From assembly GCF_003369575.1 (NCBI RefSeq), contig NZ_PIOC01000012.1, forward strand, positions 124,001-188,000: a DNA stretch of 64,000 bases, read 5' to 3'. Positions 27,862 to 37,192 of the stretch are shown here, in pieces. Position numbers and translations under genes: made by a program. Origin of the DNA: Oceanobacillus arenosus. GTDB taxonomy: Bacteria > Bacillota > Bacilli > Bacillales > Amphibacillaceae. The notes under the pieces were generated by a model. The model worked only from the letters and a program-made list of their open reading frames with translations, did not search any database and was not told where the DNA came from. The first letter of the stretch is position 1. Each line of letters opens with the position of its first letter.

Positions 27862-27892
27862 TTAACAATAATAATATTATGTGAACAAGAAG
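27862..27892 (+). repeat. dif-like XerD half-site, copy 1
   Basis: About 31 bp beginning TTAAC and containing AATATTATGTGAACA. TTATGTGAACA (27877-27887) resembles the dif XerD arm TTATGTAAACT, and the whole stretch recurs at 39156-39186. No matching XerC arm precedes it. Confidence 0.4.
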
Positions 27893-27989
27893 TTGGAAAT
27901 TAGAATATTATAAATGATTTGCATAGAATATAAAAGAAAAGTTTCGTATAATAGGGGTTAAGTTGGGATACGGGAAGGGCTTGAAGACA

Positions 27990-30900
27990 ATGAAATTAAA
28001 AGAAGAAATTAAATCACAAACGACATTTCCACATTTGGTAGCGCTATATCAGCTAATGATTGATAATGGGGATCAAGCAACAGCTGAGAAAATAATCGAT
28101 TTATACGAGAAACTAGAAAAAGAGGAATTTACCATTAGTTTTTCTGGACATTTTTCTGCTGGAAAATCATCGATGATTAATGCGCTAATTGGCGCTGACC
28201 TTCTAGCAAAAAGTCCGGTACCGACTAGTGCAAACATCGTGAAAATAAGTGCTGGCGATGGTTCTGCCCTTGTTTATTTTCATAATGATGACGTAATCGA
28301 ATTCAAAGAGCCATATGATTTGGATATGATCAAAGCATATTCGATGGATAAAGATACCATTAAAAAAATCGAAATACGAACGAGTGAGGATGTAATACCT
28401 GCTGGTGTAAGCATTATGGATACACCTGGGATTGATGCGGCAGATGACGCCGATCGATTAATTACGGAGGCTTCTCTACATCTTGTGGACGTGTTGTTCT
28501 ATGTGATGGATTATAATCATGTGCAATCAGAAGTGAATTTGCGGTTTTTGAAATCTATTCAGGAGAAAGGGATTCCTTTCTATACGATAATTAATCAAAT
28601 CGACAAGCATGATGAAAGTGAAATATCCTTCAAGCAGTACGTTTCAAAAATCAAACAAACGTTTGATCAATGGAATTTGTTTCCAAAGGACATCTATTTC
28701 ACTTCATTATTGGATGAGACGATACAATATAGTCAGTTTTCTCGATTAAAGCATTTCCTTTATGAGCAAATATTTGAGGGAAAAAATCGTTTATTTCAAA
28801 TGGACCAATCTATTCAGCAAGTGGTCAGTGAACATAAAGGTTTTCTAAAACAGAAATATGAGGAATCGACGATTGATTTAAATCCTTACACAACAACGCA
28901 AATTGAGACGAGTAAATTAGAAATCGAGTCATTAACGACCCGAATGGATGAGTTGCAACAAATACCGTTAGCATTTGAAAAGGATTTTAATCATGAGATA
29001 CATGCAACATTAGATAATGCCTATATCATGCCAGCTAGTCTACGTGATAAGGTAGAGTCATTTCTAGAGTCGCAGCAAAAGAATTTTAAAGTTGGATTCT
29101 TTTCTTCCGCAAAAAAAATAGCCGATGAAAAAAACAATCGTTTATCTGACTTTTTGTCGACATTACAGGGAAATATAGATGCATTAATACAGTGGAAGCT
29201 TCGTGAAAAAATTTTAAAACTGGCAAATCAATATGGCATACAAAATAGTGATTTACAAAAGCAAATCCAGGCATTATCTATCATTTTTAACGCTACGGAT
29301 ATTATCGAAATTATAAAATCAGGAGCTAAGGTTAATGGTGATTATGTGCTCATTTACACGAAAGATGTGACTGCAGATATTAAGCAGAAATTCAACCAAG
29401 CAGCAAAGCAGTTACTTGGACGTCTTAAAACAAATTTAGAAGAAGAACTTCGTGTAAAAATAGAAAAAGTGAATTCACTGCTTGTAGAACATAAACAAAT
29501 ATTGGCGACACAAGGTAAGTACGACAGTCTCCAGGTTGAGCTCGATGCACAGTACAGACAATTGGAGCAGCAATTGGAATCGCCGAATCCATCACAATTT
29601 GCATATGAACTCCTTGAAACTGCTCGGGAGAAACAGCAGAACATGATAAAACAGGTCAGTAGTCCGCTTCCAAATGCAATTACCGTAAAAGAGTCGGAGC
29701 CAGAAGAAAGGCATAGAGAAGAAACGAAACAAGCAAAAAATTTTGAGCTGGATTCCATCTTAAAGAATCTTGAGGAAACCATTCATGTCATTGAGGATTT
29801 GCCTAGTTTTGCATCGCTCAAACAAGATTTAATGAATAGGCAAGATCAATTAACAAATCGTACGTTTACGATTGCTCTATTCGGAGCATTTAGTGCAGGA
29901 AAATCATCGTTTGCAAATGCGCTTATGGGTGAAAATGTATTACCTGTTTCACCGAATCCAACAACGGCAGTAGTAAACCGGATTCGTCCAGTAACGGAAA
30001 CATCAAAGCATGGGGATGTCATCATATCTTTAAAAGATGAAGATTCCCTAGTAAATGATCTGCGGTTAATTACAAAGAAATTTTCTCCAAAAGAAATGAC
30101 ATTAGAAGGCTTATTAGCTTGGGTTAAAGCGAATCGAATCCACCAAGACGAAAAGCTAAATAAAATGTATCAATCCCATTTACAAGCGATGCTTGCTGGA
30201 TTCGAAGCAAATCAAGCAAATATTGGCAAGCAATTAACAATTTCACTAGAGGAATTTGCAGCTTATGTGACGGATGAGACAATGGCATGTTATTTTGAGG
30301 CGATAGATTTGTATTATGATTGTTCATTAACAAGACAAGGGATTGTCCTCGTTGATACGCCAGGAGCGGATTCTGTTAATGCAAGGCACACGAACGTTGC
30401 CTTTGATTATATTAAACACGCCGATGCGATTTTATATGTTACGTATTATAATCATGCATTGTCACGAGCCGATCGAGACTTTCTTCTTCAATTAGGACGT
30501 GTGAAGGAATCATTTGAACTGGATAAAATGTTTTTTATCGTAAATGCCGCAGACCTTGCTTCTGACCAAAAGGAGCTTGAAATGGTTACAGACTATGTGC
30601 AGGAACAGTTATTACAATTAGGAATTCGTTTACCAAATCTATATCCAGTTTCGAGTAAAAACGCATTAATTGATAAGCAATCCAATCAAAGGTTAAATCA
30701 GCAAATGCAATATTTTGAGAATCATTTCTATCAATTTATTCATCATGATTTAACTGCACTAACGGTTGAATCGGCCAGATGGGATATAACAAGAACATTT
30801 CAAACGATGAAACATTCTATTGAAACCTTACAATTGGATGAGAATCAAAAGGATGCTTATAAACAGCGTCTTATAATGAAAAAGGAGCAGCTTGTTACAG

Positions 30901-31613
30901 AAATTACTTCAATCAAGGCAACGGTTAATGAAGAACGGTTAATACAAAAAATTGATAAGCAGTTGTATTTTGTAATCGAACGATTATCGATTCGGTTCCA
31001 CGATATGTACAAGGAATTCTTTAATCCAACTACCGTTACTGATTCTGGAAGAATGGCTAGGGTGCAATTAAGAAATAATCTAGAGGGCTTAATTGATTAT
31101 GTTGCAAATGAACTATACCAGGAGCTCCAAGCAATTTCATTACGGATTGAACAGTTTACACAAGGGGAAGTCTCGAATGTATATAAGTATATTATGAATA
31201 AGGGAAAACAAGCGGATTCTATCTTTGTCTTACCAAATTTTAGCGGATTTGATATGGAAACCCCGAAATACGAACACGGGTTCTATTCCCTTGATTTCGG
31301 CATATTTGATGGAGCAATCGCTACTTTTAAAGGTACAAAAGCTTTCTTTGAAAAGAATGAAAAAGAACAATTGAAAGAGCAGCTGTATACGATTCTCTTA
31401 CCTATTGTAAAAGATTATATCAACTTGAATAAAGCAACTATGTTAGAATATTACGTAGAGGCGCTCAATCGATTTGTAATGGACATAAAAGATAATGCAA
31501 TCGATTCTGTAACGGTACTGTTAGATAGTCATTTGAAAATGATGGTAACAGCGATGGAACTATCCATTTTATCGGAAAAAGAAGAAAAGCTAAAAGCAAT
31601 TATTGAGCAATAA
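27990..31613 (+). CDS. dynA: Bacterial dynamin-like GTPase DynA (YpbR), two fused dynamin units
   Basis: 1207-residue tandem dynamin. The first GTPase has a P-loop in SGHFSAGKSSMINALIG (~residues 45-65), G3 DTPGID and G4 NQID; the second, near residue 630, has FGAFSAGKSSFANALMG, G3 DTPGAD and NAAD in the G4 place. Long helical stalk regions follow each. B. subtilis DynA (YpbR, ~1190 aa) has the same build and tethers and fuses membranes, helping survive pore-forming stress and phage. ATG 27990 is chosen because a GGAAGGG lies about 12 nt upstream; the frame is open from TTG 27963. ypcP follows after 20 nt as in B. subtilis. Confidence 0.93.
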   Translation: MKLKEEIKSQTTFPHLVALYQLMIDNGDQATAEKIIDLYEKLEKEEFTISFSGHFSAGKSSMINALIGADLLAKSPVPTSANIVKISAGDGSALVYFHNDDVIEFKEPYDLDMIKAYSMDKDTIKKIEIRTSEDVIPAGVSIMDTPGIDAADDADRLITEASLHLVDVLFYVMDYNHVQSEVNLRFLKSIQEKGIPFYTIINQIDKHDESEISFKQYVSKIKQTFDQWNLFPKDIYFTSLLDETIQYSQFSRLKHFLYEQIFEGKNRLFQMDQSIQQVVSEHKGFLKQKYEESTIDLNPYTTTQIETSKLEIESLTTRMDELQQIPLAFEKDFNHEIHATLDNAYIMPASLRDKVESFLESQQKNFKVGFFSSAKKIADEKNNRLSDFLSTLQGNIDALIQWKLREKILKLANQYGIQNSDLQKQIQALSIIFNATDIIEIIKSGAKVNGDYVLIYTKDVTADIKQKFNQAAKQLLGRLKTNLEEELRVKIEKVNSLLVEHKQILATQGKYDSLQVELDAQYRQLEQQLESPNPSQFAYELLETAREKQQNMIKQVSSPLPNAITVKESEPEERHREETKQAKNFELDSILKNLEETIHVIEDLPSFASLKQDLMNRQDQLTNRTFTIALFGAFSAGKSSFANALMGENVLPVSPNPTTAVVNRIRPVTETSKHGDVIISLKDEDSLVNDLRLITKKFSPKEMTLEGLLAWVKANRIHQDEKLNKMYQSHLQAMLAGFEANQANIGKQLTISLEEFAAYVTDETMACYFEAIDLYYDCSLTRQGIVLVDTPGADSVNARHTNVAFDYIKHADAILYVTYYNHALSRADRDFLLQLGRVKESFELDKMFFIVNAADLASDQKELEMVTDYVQEQLLQLGIRLPNLYPVSSKNALIDKQSNQRLNQQMQYFENHFYQFIHHDLTALTVESARWDITRTFQTMKHSIETLQLDENQKDAYKQRLIMKKEQLVTEITSIKATVNEERLIQKIDKQLYFVIERLSIRFHDMYKEFFNPTTVTDSGRMARVQLRNNLEGLIDYVANELYQELQAISLRIEQFTQGEVSNVYKYIMNKGKQADSIFVLPNFSGFDMETPKYEHGFYSLDFGIFDGAIATFKGTKAFFEKNEKEQLKEQLYTILLPIVKDYINLNKATMLEYYVEALNRFVMDIKDNAIDSVTVLLDSHLKMMVTAMELSILSEKEEKLKAIIEQ

Positions 31614-31633
31614 GGTGAAAAGGAAGTGTCATA

Positions 31634-32497
31634 ATGGATAGAAATAAAATACTTTTAGTAGATGGAATGGCGTTATTATTCCGTGGGTTCTTCGCAACTT
31701 CCTTTAGAGGTAACTTTATGCGAACGAGTCAGGGGGTGCCGACGAATGGAATCTACCAGTTTATCCGCTATTTCACGGATGCTGTTAATAAGTTTGAACC
31801 AACACATATCATTTGCTGCTGGGACATGGGAAGTAAAACCTTCCGTACAGATCTCTATGATGGGTATAAAGCAAATAGAGGAGCACCACCAGAAGAACTT
31901 GTTCCACAATTTGATCTAATTAAGGAAGTAGTAGACTCCTTTGATATGCCGAATATTGGCGTAGTGAATTATGAAGCGGATGATTGTATCGGTACATTGG
32001 CAAATGATTTCCGCCTAGAACATGATGTCATTATCTTAACTGGTGATCAGGACATGCTCCAGCTTGTAGAAAATGGTGTTGAAGTAGCAATCATGAAGAA
32101 GGGAATTGGCAATTACGATATCTATACAATCGATAACTTTTATGAGAAAAAGGGAATTACACCTAATCAGGTAATTGATATTAAGGGGTTAATGGGTGAT
32201 ACAGCAGATAATTATCCTGGCGTTAAAGGGATTGGTGAGAAGACAGCGACGAAATTGATTCAAGAGTATGGATCAATTGATAATTTATTGGAAAATATCG
32301 ACCAACTCTCTAAGGGTATCCAGACGAAAATTAAAGAAAATATTGATCTGCTTCATTTATCTCGAAATCTAGCAGAAATTAAATGTGATGTGCCAATCAC
32401 CTGTTCAATTGAAACAGCAATTTGGAAATATGATAAAATAAAAGTAGAGGCAAAATTTGCTGAGTTAGAATTTAAAAACATTGCCAATTTATTTTAA
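31634..32497 (+). CDS. ypcP: 5'-3' exonuclease YpcP (ExoR-like, Pol I 5' nuclease type)
   Basis: 287-residue FEN/5' nuclease homologous to the N-terminal domain of DNA polymerase I. Acidic metal-binding clusters: LLVDGMALLFRGF, CCWDMGSKTFR, YEADDCIGTLA, ILTGDQDMLQLV and the H3TH region IKGLMGDTADNYPGVKGIGEKTATKLIQEYG. It can remove RNA primers and flaps. It starts at ATG 31634 20 nt after dynA and probably shares its transcript. A terminator follows. Confidence 0.93.
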   Translation: MDRNKILLVDGMALLFRGFFATSFRGNFMRTSQGVPTNGIYQFIRYFTDAVNKFEPTHIICCWDMGSKTFRTDLYDGYKANRGAPPEELVPQFDLIKEVVDSFDMPNIGVVNYEADDCIGTLANDFRLEHDVIILTGDQDMLQLVENGVEVAIMKKGIGNYDIYTIDNFYEKKGITPNQVIDIKGLMGDTADNYPGVKGIGEKTATKLIQEYGSIDNLLENIDQLSKGIQTKIKENIDLLHLSRNLAEIKCDVPITCSIETAIWKYDKIKVEAKFAELEFKNIANLF

Positions 32498-32521
32498 AAA
32501 AAGTGAATAATAATTAGGAGA

Positions 32522-32555
32522 AAAGCGCAAAAATTCATTGCGCTTTTTATTTTTG
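32522..32555 (+). terminator. Intrinsic terminator of dynA-ypcP
   Basis: AAAGCGCAA (32522-32530) / TTGCGCTTT (32538-32546), then TTATTTTT. Confidence 0.88.
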
Positions 32556-32878
32556 TTCGATACCCGCACTGTATATGTAAATAGGGGTATAGGTATATTA
32601 AAAGGATGTATTTTCTGTTTTAATAATATGTGGGGGGTTTATGCTGATAAGGGTATTAGTATATAGGTAGTTTTGTATCTATTGGTGTATATGTGTTCAA
32701 TGTGTTAATTATTTTTTTGATGTAAGGGTATATTATTTTCGGGTATTTCGATGGTTGCTTCTGAAGAATAGTCAAATGATGATTGATAGTGTTGGGTTGT
32801 TGTTAACGCTATAATTAACTATAATTGGAAATGGGAGTTGTTAACTTTTAAACTAAATAGAAAGCGGGTTAATAAATC
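32556..32878 (+). other. G+T-rich non-coding spacer before cysK
   Basis: About 320 bp without a gene. The + strand is strikingly poor in C and carries repeated GGGTAT/GGTATA words (for example near 32583, 32649, 32726 and 32739). No stable hairpin, riboswitch core or T-box was recognised. Leader function or simple leading-strand compositional drift are both possible. Confidence 0.5.
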
Positions 32879-33799
32879 ATGCGTGTAGTAGAAAATATTA
32901 CAGAGCTAATCGGTCAAACGCCGATGGTCAGGCTTAAGAAACTTGTGCCCGCTGATGCTGCCGATGTGTATATTAAGCTGGAAATGTTTAATCCTAGTAA
33001 AAGTGTAAAAGATCGCGCAGCATACAATATGATTAAAGTTGCAGAAGAGCAAGGGATTATTAAGCCTGGTGACACAATTATTGAACCAACAAGCGGCAAT
33101 ACTGGTATCGGACTAGCAATGACGGTTGCTGCAAAAGGGTATAAATCTATTTTAGTTATGCCAGATAACAGTACGATGGAAAGAAGACAGATATTAAAAG
33201 CATATGGAGCAAAAATTGTCTTAACACCAAGTGAAGAAAAAATGCCCGGCGCGATAAAGAAGGCAATGGAATTGAAGGAAGAAATACCTGGAAGTTTTAT
33301 TCCGCAGCAATTTGAAAATCAGGCTAATCCTGACATCCACCGAACAACAACAGCAATTGAGATTCTCGAACAAACGGATGGTGGTTTGGATGCATTTGTT
33401 TGTACGGCAGGGACTGGCGGAACCGTAACAGGAACAGGTGAAAAATTAAAGGAAAAGCTTCCAAATTTACATATTGCAGTTGTAGAACCTAAAGGGTCTC
33501 CGGTCCTTTCGGGTGGAAAGCCGGGGAAACATATATTAGTAGGGACAAGCCCTGGTTTTATTCCATCGATTCTAAATACGGACATTTTTGATGAGATTAT
33601 CCAAATGGATGATCATGATGCTATTCAAATGTTACGCAAGCTTGCCCAAATGGAAGGTATTTTTATTGGCCCATCTGGTGCAGCGGCTGTACATGCAGCA
33701 ATCGGTGTTGCGAAGCGGCTTGGAAAAGGAAAGAGAGTTGTATGCATTGCACCTGATACTGGGGAGCGATATTTAAGTATGGATCTATTTGAACAGTAA
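32879..33799 (+). CDS. cysK: Cysteine synthase (O-acetylserine sulfhydrylase)
   Basis: 306-residue fold-type II PLP enzyme that forms cysteine from O-acetylserine and sulfide. PLP lysine K44 lies in PSKSVKDRAA; the substrate loop is TSGNTG (71-76); the PLP phosphate loop is CTAGTGGTVTGTGEKLKE; the C-terminal part has FIGPSGAAAVHAAI. Start ATG 32879 has only a weak site (AAAGCGGG) about 10 nt upstream. Upstream lies a 380-bp gene-free spacer without recognisable S-box or T-box. A cystathionine beta-synthase-like or CysM role cannot be excluded. Confidence 0.92.
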   Translation: MRVVENITELIGQTPMVRLKKLVPADAADVYIKLEMFNPSKSVKDRAAYNMIKVAEEQGIIKPGDTIIEPTSGNTGIGLAMTVAAKGYKSILVMPDNSTMERRQILKAYGAKIVLTPSEEKMPGAIKKAMELKEEIPGSFIPQQFENQANPDIHRTTTAIEILEQTDGGLDAFVCTAGTGGTVTGTGEKLKEKLPNLHIAVVEPKGSPVLSGGKPGKHILVGTSPGFIPSILNTDIFDEIIQMDDHDAIQMLRKLAQMEGIFIGPSGAAAVHAAIGVAKRLGKGKRVVCIAPDTGERYLSMDLFEQ

Positions 33800-33814
33800 T
33801 AAAGGGGGAAACAA

Positions 33815-34477
33815 ATGTACATTAACCAGCTAATTCCGATACTTGCAGAGAATCAGAATAAAGTAGATGCAGTAAAGATGGAAAAATATATGAGAAATAA
33901 ATTTCCATTCTTGGGGATTCGCGCACCAGAGAGAAAAGCATTGATGAGAAGATTCTATCAGGAGACAATGATTTTAAAAGAGCCATTTCAAGTAGATTTC
34001 GTTTTTTCATTATGGAAGCAGGCTGAGCGGGAATACCAAAACGCTGCATTAGATTATATTGAACGCTCACTGAAGAAGCTGGAGAAAGAGCATTTGTCGT
34101 TAATTGAAAAATTAATTACGACAAAATCATGGTGGGATACTGTTGATTTGCTGGCATCTAAGGCAGTTGGCAAAATTACGAGGGACAATCCTGAAGTCAT
34201 TGATGAGACGATTGAGGGATGGGCAACAAGTGATAATATTTGGCTGCAGCGCACAGCTATACTATTCCAGCTGAAATATAAGCAAGATACTGATGAAAAA
34301 TTACTATATCGCTATATTCAGCTACATAAGGATAGTAATGAGTTTTTCATCCAAAAAGCGATTGGCTGGGCCTTAAGGGAATATTCGAAAACAAATTCAG
34401 CATCTGTTAAGCGGTTTATTGAGGGTAATAAGCTTGCTAAATTAAGTATTCGTGAAGGAAGTAAATACTTAGATTAA
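33815..34477 (+). CDS. DNA alkylation repair protein (AlkD family)
   Basis: 220-residue HEAT-like repeat protein of the AlkC/AlkD group, glycosylases that release N3- and N7-alkylpurines without base flipping. Landmarks: FLGIRAPERKALMR near residue 32, SWWDTVDLLASKAVG (the conserved W and D of the AlkD active face), NIWLQRTAILFQLKYK and IQKAIGWALREYSK. ATG 33815 follows AAAGGGGG. It sits 15 nt after cysK and 30 nt before the lipoprotein gene, so it may be co-transcribed with one or both, though their functions differ. Confidence 0.92.
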   Translation: MYINQLIPILAENQNKVDAVKMEKYMRNKFPFLGIRAPERKALMRRFYQETMILKEPFQVDFVFSLWKQAEREYQNAALDYIERSLKKLEKEHLSLIEKLITTKSWWDTVDLLASKAVGKITRDNPEVIDETIEGWATSDNIWLQRTAILFQLKYKQDTDEKLLYRYIQLHKDSNEFFIQKAIGWALREYSKTNSASVKRFIEGNKLAKLSIREGSKYLD

Positions 34478-34509
34478 TATTGAAAAATGACATAGTGGAG
34501 ATGATGAAA

Positions 34510-35166
34510 ATGAAAAGAGTACTTTTATTAATTGGTGTATTGATTGTCGGTTTACTAGCAGCGTGTGGAACTACATCGTCTGACGATAATAGTAATGAGA
34601 ATAGTTCAGATCAACAAGAAACGTCGAACTATCCAACAGATGTTGCAGAGAACCCAGTGGTCAAAATCACAATGGAAAATGATGAACAAATCGTACTAGA
34701 ATTATATCCAGAAATTGCACCGAATACGGTAGCAAACTTTATTTCTTTAGCGGAAGAGGGCTACTATGATGGATTAATTTTTCACCGCGTAATTCCGCAG
34801 TTTATGATTCAGGGAGGAGACCCTGATGGCAATGGAACAGGTGGACCTGGATATGGAATTAAAGGTGAATTTAGCTCCAATGGATTTGAGAATGAGTTAA
34901 TCCATGAGCGCGGGGTTATCTCAATGGCAAGATCAAGTGCTCCTGATTCTGCCGGTTCCCAGTTCTTCATTATGGTCGCAGATTCGCCATATCTTGACGG
35001 GGAATACGCCTCATTTGGAAAAGTTACTGAAGGGATGGAAGTAGCAGATAATATCGTTTCAGTAGAACGTGGTGCTGCTGATAAACCACTGGAAGATCAA
35101 AAGATGAAAACAGTCGAAGTGGACACAAAGGGATATAATTATCCGAAACCTGAAGTGATTGAATGA
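34510..35166 (+). CDS. Cyclophilin-type peptidyl-prolyl isomerase lipoprotein
   Basis: About 218 residues: a signal peptide with lipobox LLAAC (cysteine near residue 18), an Asp/Asn/Ser-rich linker and a cyclophilin domain (APNTVANFISLAEEGYYDGLIFHRVIPQFMIQGGDP, then SQFFIMVADSPYLDGEYASFGKV). Catalytic Arg/Phe/Gln pattern FHR-FMIQGGD is present. It should sit on the outer face of the membrane as a folding catalyst; B. subtilis PpiB lacks the signal peptide, so this is a surface paralogue. I choose ATG 34510 (GTGGAG 9 nt upstream); ATG 34504 also possible. Confidence 0.88.
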   Translation: MKRVLLLIGVLIVGLLAACGTTSSDDNSNENSSDQQETSNYPTDVAENPVVKITMENDEQIVLELYPEIAPNTVANFISLAEEGYYDGLIFHRVIPQFMIQGGDPDGNGTGGPGYGIKGEFSSNGFENELIHERGVISMARSSAPDSAGSQFFIMVADSPYLDGEYASFGKVTEGMEVADNIVSVERGAADKPLEDQKMKTVEVDTKGYNYPKPEVIE

Positions 35167-35173
35167 TGATAGT

Positions 35174-35201
35174 AGAGCGGGCGTAATGCTGGCTCTCTTT
35201 T
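35174..35201 (+). terminator. Terminator after the PPIase gene
   Basis: AGAGC / GCTCT with additional inner GC pairs and T5 after the stem. Confidence 0.7.
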
Positions 35202-35290
35202 TAATGTTCATTTCGATGTTATTTAAGCAACATGAGGGGAATTGATAACATATTATCGTATAATAGAGATAAGTAACTAGGGGGGATTTC

Positions 35291-35701
35291 ATGAGCAAAA
35301 TTATCCTATTCGATGGTGTATGTAATTTTTGCAGTAGTAGTGTAAATTTTATTATAGAACGTGACAAGCGTGCGATATTTAAATTTGGTTCATTGCAAAG
35401 CGAGTTAGGTGAAATGCTGAAAAATAAAGCAGGTCTGCCTGAAGATACGGATAGCATTATTCTGATTGAAAATGGTAAAGCCTATGATAAATCCACAGCG
35501 GCACTCCGGATTAGCAAGGAATTAGATGGATTATGGAGGCTTTTTTATGTATTTATTATCGTTCCTAAGCCTTTAAGGGATATAGCCTATAATATCTTGG
35601 CGAGGAATAGGTATAAATGGTTTGGTCAAATGGATCAGTGTATGATTCCATCACGAGAAATTAGAGATAGGTTTTTGGGCGGTACTTTTAAAAGAAGGTA
35701 A
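35291..35701 (+). CDS. DCC family thiol-disulfide oxidoreductase (YuxK-like)
   Basis: 136-residue protein of the DCC/DUF393 family, named after the N-terminal DxxCxxC; here LFDGVCNFCSSSVNFII with C11 and C14. The rest (IFKFGSLQSELGE, AALRISKELDGLW, LRDIAYNILARNRYKWFG) matches the family. A thioredoxin-like redox role is predicted, but partners are unknown. AGGGGGG precedes ATG 35291. It is the last intact housekeeping-type gene before the decayed region. Confidence 0.88.
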   Translation: MSKIILFDGVCNFCSSSVNFIIERDKRAIFKFGSLQSELGEMLKNKAGLPEDTDSIILIENGKAYDKSTAALRISKELDGLWRLFYVFIIVPKPLRDIAYNILARNRYKWFGQMDQCMIPSREIRDRFLGGTFKRR

Positions 35702-35705
35702 TATC

Positions 35706-35845
35706 TTCAATGGCGATTGTGGAATAACGATGCAAACTATCGATGGGAAAACATTACCTAAATTTGTTTCCACATTATAAAAGAACATTGCAATAAAGGA
35801 TTTGCAACAGAAGCAGCATTGGTATGTATGGAATACGCATTTTAA
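35706..35845 (+). pseudogene. GNAT acetyltransferase remnant 1
   Basis: Two pieces in different frames: GDCGITMQTIDGKTLPKF (from 35712) and then, after a frameshift, HIIKEHCNKGFATEAALVCMEYAF (35771-35842). Together they read like the core of a GNAT N-acetyltransferase; NKGFATEAA is the acetyl-CoA motif A. The start, the C-terminal half and any control signals are gone. Confidence 0.65.
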
Positions 35846-35856
35846 TTGGAATTGAA

Positions 35857-36057
35857 TTAGGAATCCAGTTGTAAGGCACTCACTTTGTGGGAGCCTTTCT
35901 TTATTGTGGATCGTTCTTTATAATAAACAACAAAAATTATGAGTGAGAAAATTACCGGGGTTATACATTTTATAACGAACAAAAGGGGAGAGTGACGGTC
36001 AATATCTTCTCCTAATATTTCTGTAATATTAATTATTCTTTCTTCATCATCTAGCAT
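35857..36057 (-). pseudogene. Remnant of a membrane protein C-terminus
   Basis: A 66-codon frame without ribosome site, containing one hydrophobic segment (FVIKCITPVIFSLIIFVVYY) followed by a short charged tail, like the last helix of a transporter. Its central part (35911-35982) recurs in decayed form at 39331-39402. A terminator-like AAGGCACTC..GAGCCTTTCTTT overlaps its end at 35873-35901, which probably belonged to the DCC gene side. I could not assign the family; a sodium-dependent transporter tail is one guess. Confidence 0.4.
35911..35982. repeat. Duplicated segment, copy 1
   Basis: TCGTTCTTTATAATAAAC ... GAGTGAGAAAATTA ... CGGGGTTATACATTTTATAAC with copy 2 at 39331-39402 in the same orientation, 3.4 kb apart. 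The stretch GGTTATACATTTTATAACGA is identical in both. Confidence 0.75.
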
Positions 36058-36207
36058 TCCTTTAAGTCGTTTACCTCTTTTTATTCGTTTCCATGTTAAT
36101 ACAATTGTTGAGTATGAAGGAAAATGTACAGTGCTATTTACATATATTTTAGGTTTTTGTATAATTAAATAGTGTGAATTATCAAAATATTAAGGGGCGA
36201 AGAAATT

Positions 36208-36378
36208 ATGAAAAGAGAATTATTAAGGGTAGGAACTACTTATATACCAGTAACTAATGTAGACCTTTTTTCGGATTGATATATCAATAAATTAGATGCA
36301 AACTTAAGCTTCAAAGATGAAGATAAAGCGATTAGAGGATATGTTGATTCGTACAGACTTATGGGAAACATTCAGTAA
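36208..36378 (+). pseudogene. VOC (glyoxalase/bleomycin-resistance) family remnant
   Basis: ATG 36208, with AAGGGGCG upstream, begins MKRELLRVGTTYIPVTNVDL, the usual first strand of a VOC protein, but a TGA stops it after 23 codons; the frame then continues YINKLDANLSFKDEDKAIRG, also VOC-like (normally Y-x-N-K-LG-A). It ends at TAA 36376. Downstream, a further short bit ending ...AAYSFFKEEESA (about 36465-36510) may be the detached C-terminus. No intact product is possible without suppression of the TGA. Confidence 0.7.
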
Positions 36379-36541
36379 ATAAAATTATTTAAAAATCCAG
36401 TTATAGTTGTTGCACTACCATGAAAATAAACTTCTGTAACCTATCAAAAATGGCAATACTAAAGAAGACGCAGCTTATTCATTTTTTAAAGAAGAGGAGA
36501 GCGCCTAATTAATTGATCTTATTGTAGATAAGTTGACTAGG

Positions 36542-37110
36542 TTAAGATGCTTCAGGCTCTTGTAAAGTTACTGTGTATCCTAAGCTTTCGAGTCTTCGTA
36601 ATGAATGTCGAACAAGGGATTGCTGTCTTTGTTTATCAAAGTAGTCTTCGCCTAAGTCTATATACATTTCTTTCCGTGTTAAGAGATAATACGAGATACG
36701 CAATATGGCATGAGCTACCACAATTCCTGCTCGTTTCTTACCTTTTCGTGATACAATGCGCCAAGGTAATTTTTAGAACCTCTTACAGAATGGGCTGCTT
36801 CTGTTAATGCTGATCTTAAATATTTGTTCCCTTTTTTGTTTTAGTTGATTTCCTTTTTCCAGCACTTTCGTTATGTCCAGGAACTAATCCTGCCCAGGAA
36901 CACATATGAGCCGCACTAGGAAACTGTTTTTTTATATCTGTCCCAATCTCGGATAGGATTTTGTTCTGCCATTCTAGTCGCAATACCAGGAATTGAATCT
37001 AATCTTTCAACATCTTCTTAATAAACGCTCACTCTATCAGCATTTTCATTCTCTGTGGTGAAGCGCTGATTTTTGCGCTTCATGGATGGCTAATGGGGCA
37101 GTTTTGTCCA
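36542..37110 (-). pseudogene. IS110-family transposase remnant
   Basis: Read on minus, the region gives in several frames the C-terminal Transposase_20 half of an IS110-type enzyme: DSIPGIATRMAEQN, SAAHMCSWAGLVPGHNESAGK, KGNKYLRSALTEAAHSV, YLGALYHEK, AHAILRISYYLLTRKEMYIDLG, and EDYFDKQRQQSLVRHSLRRL..GYTVTL ending at TAA 36542. Stops and frameshifts break it several times (for example after SVY and KTVS), and the N-terminal DEDD part is missing. IS110 elements lack terminal inverted repeats, so boundaries cannot be set. It marks a past insertion in the decayed zone. Confidence 0.85.
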
Positions 37111-37192
37111 ACAAAAAATCTATTTTCCAAATATATACTAGAACGTATATTCGTGTTATAATTTCATAATAAAGTTAACCAGGGGGAGAATA

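Noticed and set aside
29354-29782. 142-codon minus frame rich in Ser/Cys/Phe inside dynA
   Set aside because: Antisense of a coiled-coil coding region; biased composition, no start signals.
36547-36807. 86-codon + strand frame at the IS110 relic
   Set aside because: It is the complement of the transposase relic, whose minus-strand frames match IS110 motifs.
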